Origin: an uncultured Clostridia bacterium | GTDB taxonomy: Bacteria > Bacillota > Clostridia > Oscillospirales > Acutalibacteraceae | Assembly: GCA_946186535.1 (NCBI GenBank) | Contig: CAMHNT010000126.1 | Location: 1 to 6,510 of the forward strand | Direction: 5' to 3' | Length of the DNA: 6,510 nucleotides | Shown here: positions 6,208 through 6,510 of the stretch, piece after piece | Layout: every line of letters starts with the position of its first letter | Position numbering within the stretch: the stretch's first letter is position 1 | Notes under the pieces: model-generated | What the model saw: only the letters and a program-made list of their open reading frames with translations | The model's database searches: none | Told to the model about the DNA's origin: nothing | Translations under genes and position numbers: made by a program

Positions 6208-6300
6208 TTTTTTACTACGATTCCGAAGACATTTTTGACATAAGACATAGCCCGAGGATGCGGACTTTACCGGGCAGGTTTTCTCTCTACCCTACTGACT

Positions 6301-6314
6301 GGACTTTAAAGTCC
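6301..6314. promoter_or_regulatory. Perfect 14-bp palindrome, possible operator
   Basis: GGACTTTAAAGTCC is a perfect palindrome about 107 bp upstream of the GTG start at 6194. Its half GGACTTTA recurs at 6272-6279. It may be a binding site for a dimeric regulator in the leader or promoter of the membrane-protein gene, or only a chance AT-centred palindrome. Confidence 0.35.
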
Positions 6315-6370
6315 TATTTCATACTCTTTGTACAATTTTAAAATTTGCTAATATTTTAACCTGTTATGCT

Positions 6371-6376
6371 ATTATA
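6371..6376 (-). promoter_or_regulatory. Candidate -10 box upstream of the membrane-protein gene
   Basis: A perfect TATAAT on the minus strand in AT-rich sequence, about 180 bp before the GTG. No good -35 hexamer is found at 15-18 bp spacing (the best reads TTTTCT at 15 bp), so the promoter is weak or activator dependent, if real. Confidence 0.3.
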
Positions 6377-6400
6377 AGTATTAAAACCGTAAGAAAATCT

Positions 6401-6436
6401 ATGGGGGTGAACCACTGTCAGCAGGTTCGCCCCCAC
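6401..6436 (-). terminator. GC-rich hairpin, possible terminator for an element beyond the right edge
   Basis: On the minus strand GTGGGGGCGAACC (6436-6424) pairs with GGTTCACCCCCAT (6413-6401) with one C-A mismatch and one G-T pair around a 10-nt loop. An imperfect T-rich run follows (ATAGATTTTCTTACGGTTTT). It could end a transcript entering from the right. The preceding 6437-6510 holds no convincing gene and may be the 3' part of a structured RNA or UTR. Confidence 0.4.
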
Positions 6437-6510
6437 CCGAACTCTGTCTCATGTGAAAGTTTATTCTGCCCCCACAGCTAAAGCATAAGTTCCGTCAGCC
6501 AATCGGCTAT

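Noticed and set aside
6195..6248. Upstream ATG start for the membrane protein
   Set aside because: It has no Shine-Dalgarno site, whereas the GTG at 6194 has AGGAGG at ideal spacing.
6437..6510. 6S RNA or SRP RNA at the right edge
   Set aside because: The fragment is G-rich and foldable, but I could not match conserved blocks of either family and most of any such RNA would be outside the window.

Overview
The window looks like a chromosomal segment of a Clostridia-type Firmicute, most likely a gut Ruminococcus or a close relative. This is inferred from a type A RNase P RNA, strong Shine-Dalgarno sites, a Gram-positive lipoprotein-type NagZ, a DUF624-like membrane protein and intergenic space crowded with hairpin repeats. 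No 16S rRNA or other species marker is present, so the genus is a guess. All convincing genes lie on the minus strand and are read from right to left.

Layout in transcription order: (1) 6510-6208, a non-coding edge with a GC-rich hairpin that may terminate something beyond the window, a weak promoter candidate and a perfect 14-bp palindrome. (2) 6194-5256, a six-helix membrane protein with an acidic cytoplasmic tail, starting at GTG. (3) 5256-5098, a 159-bp MITE-like inverted-repeat element whose outer end is the last base of the preceding stop codon. (4) 5056-3311, an ECF-type sigma factor continuous with a repeat-rich linker, one membrane helix and an extracytoplasmic domain. (5) 3244-2905, about 340 bp of stacked hairpins with no credible gene. 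(6) 2809-803, a two-domain GH3 lipoprotein of NagZ type with its own extended -10 promoter. (7) 715-369, RNase P RNA (rnpB) with a near-consensus promoter and a terminator at 339-295. (8) 186-26, two diverged copies of a foldable repeat that reappears inverted near 3161-3216.

How the genes work together: NagZ trims GlcNAc from peptidoglycan fragments outside the cell, and rnpB matures tRNAs. The membrane protein and the tethered sigma factor are adjacent and co-oriented, so they may form an envelope-sensing pair, but that is inference; no separate anti-sigma gene is visible.

The most unusual content is (a) the sigma factor fused to a membrane anchor through a 4 x 14-residue repeat linker, and (b) a family of modular hairpins whose copies differ by compensatory base-pair changes, which suggests selection on or maintenance of folding. 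Neither is proved to be a new system from this sequence alone.
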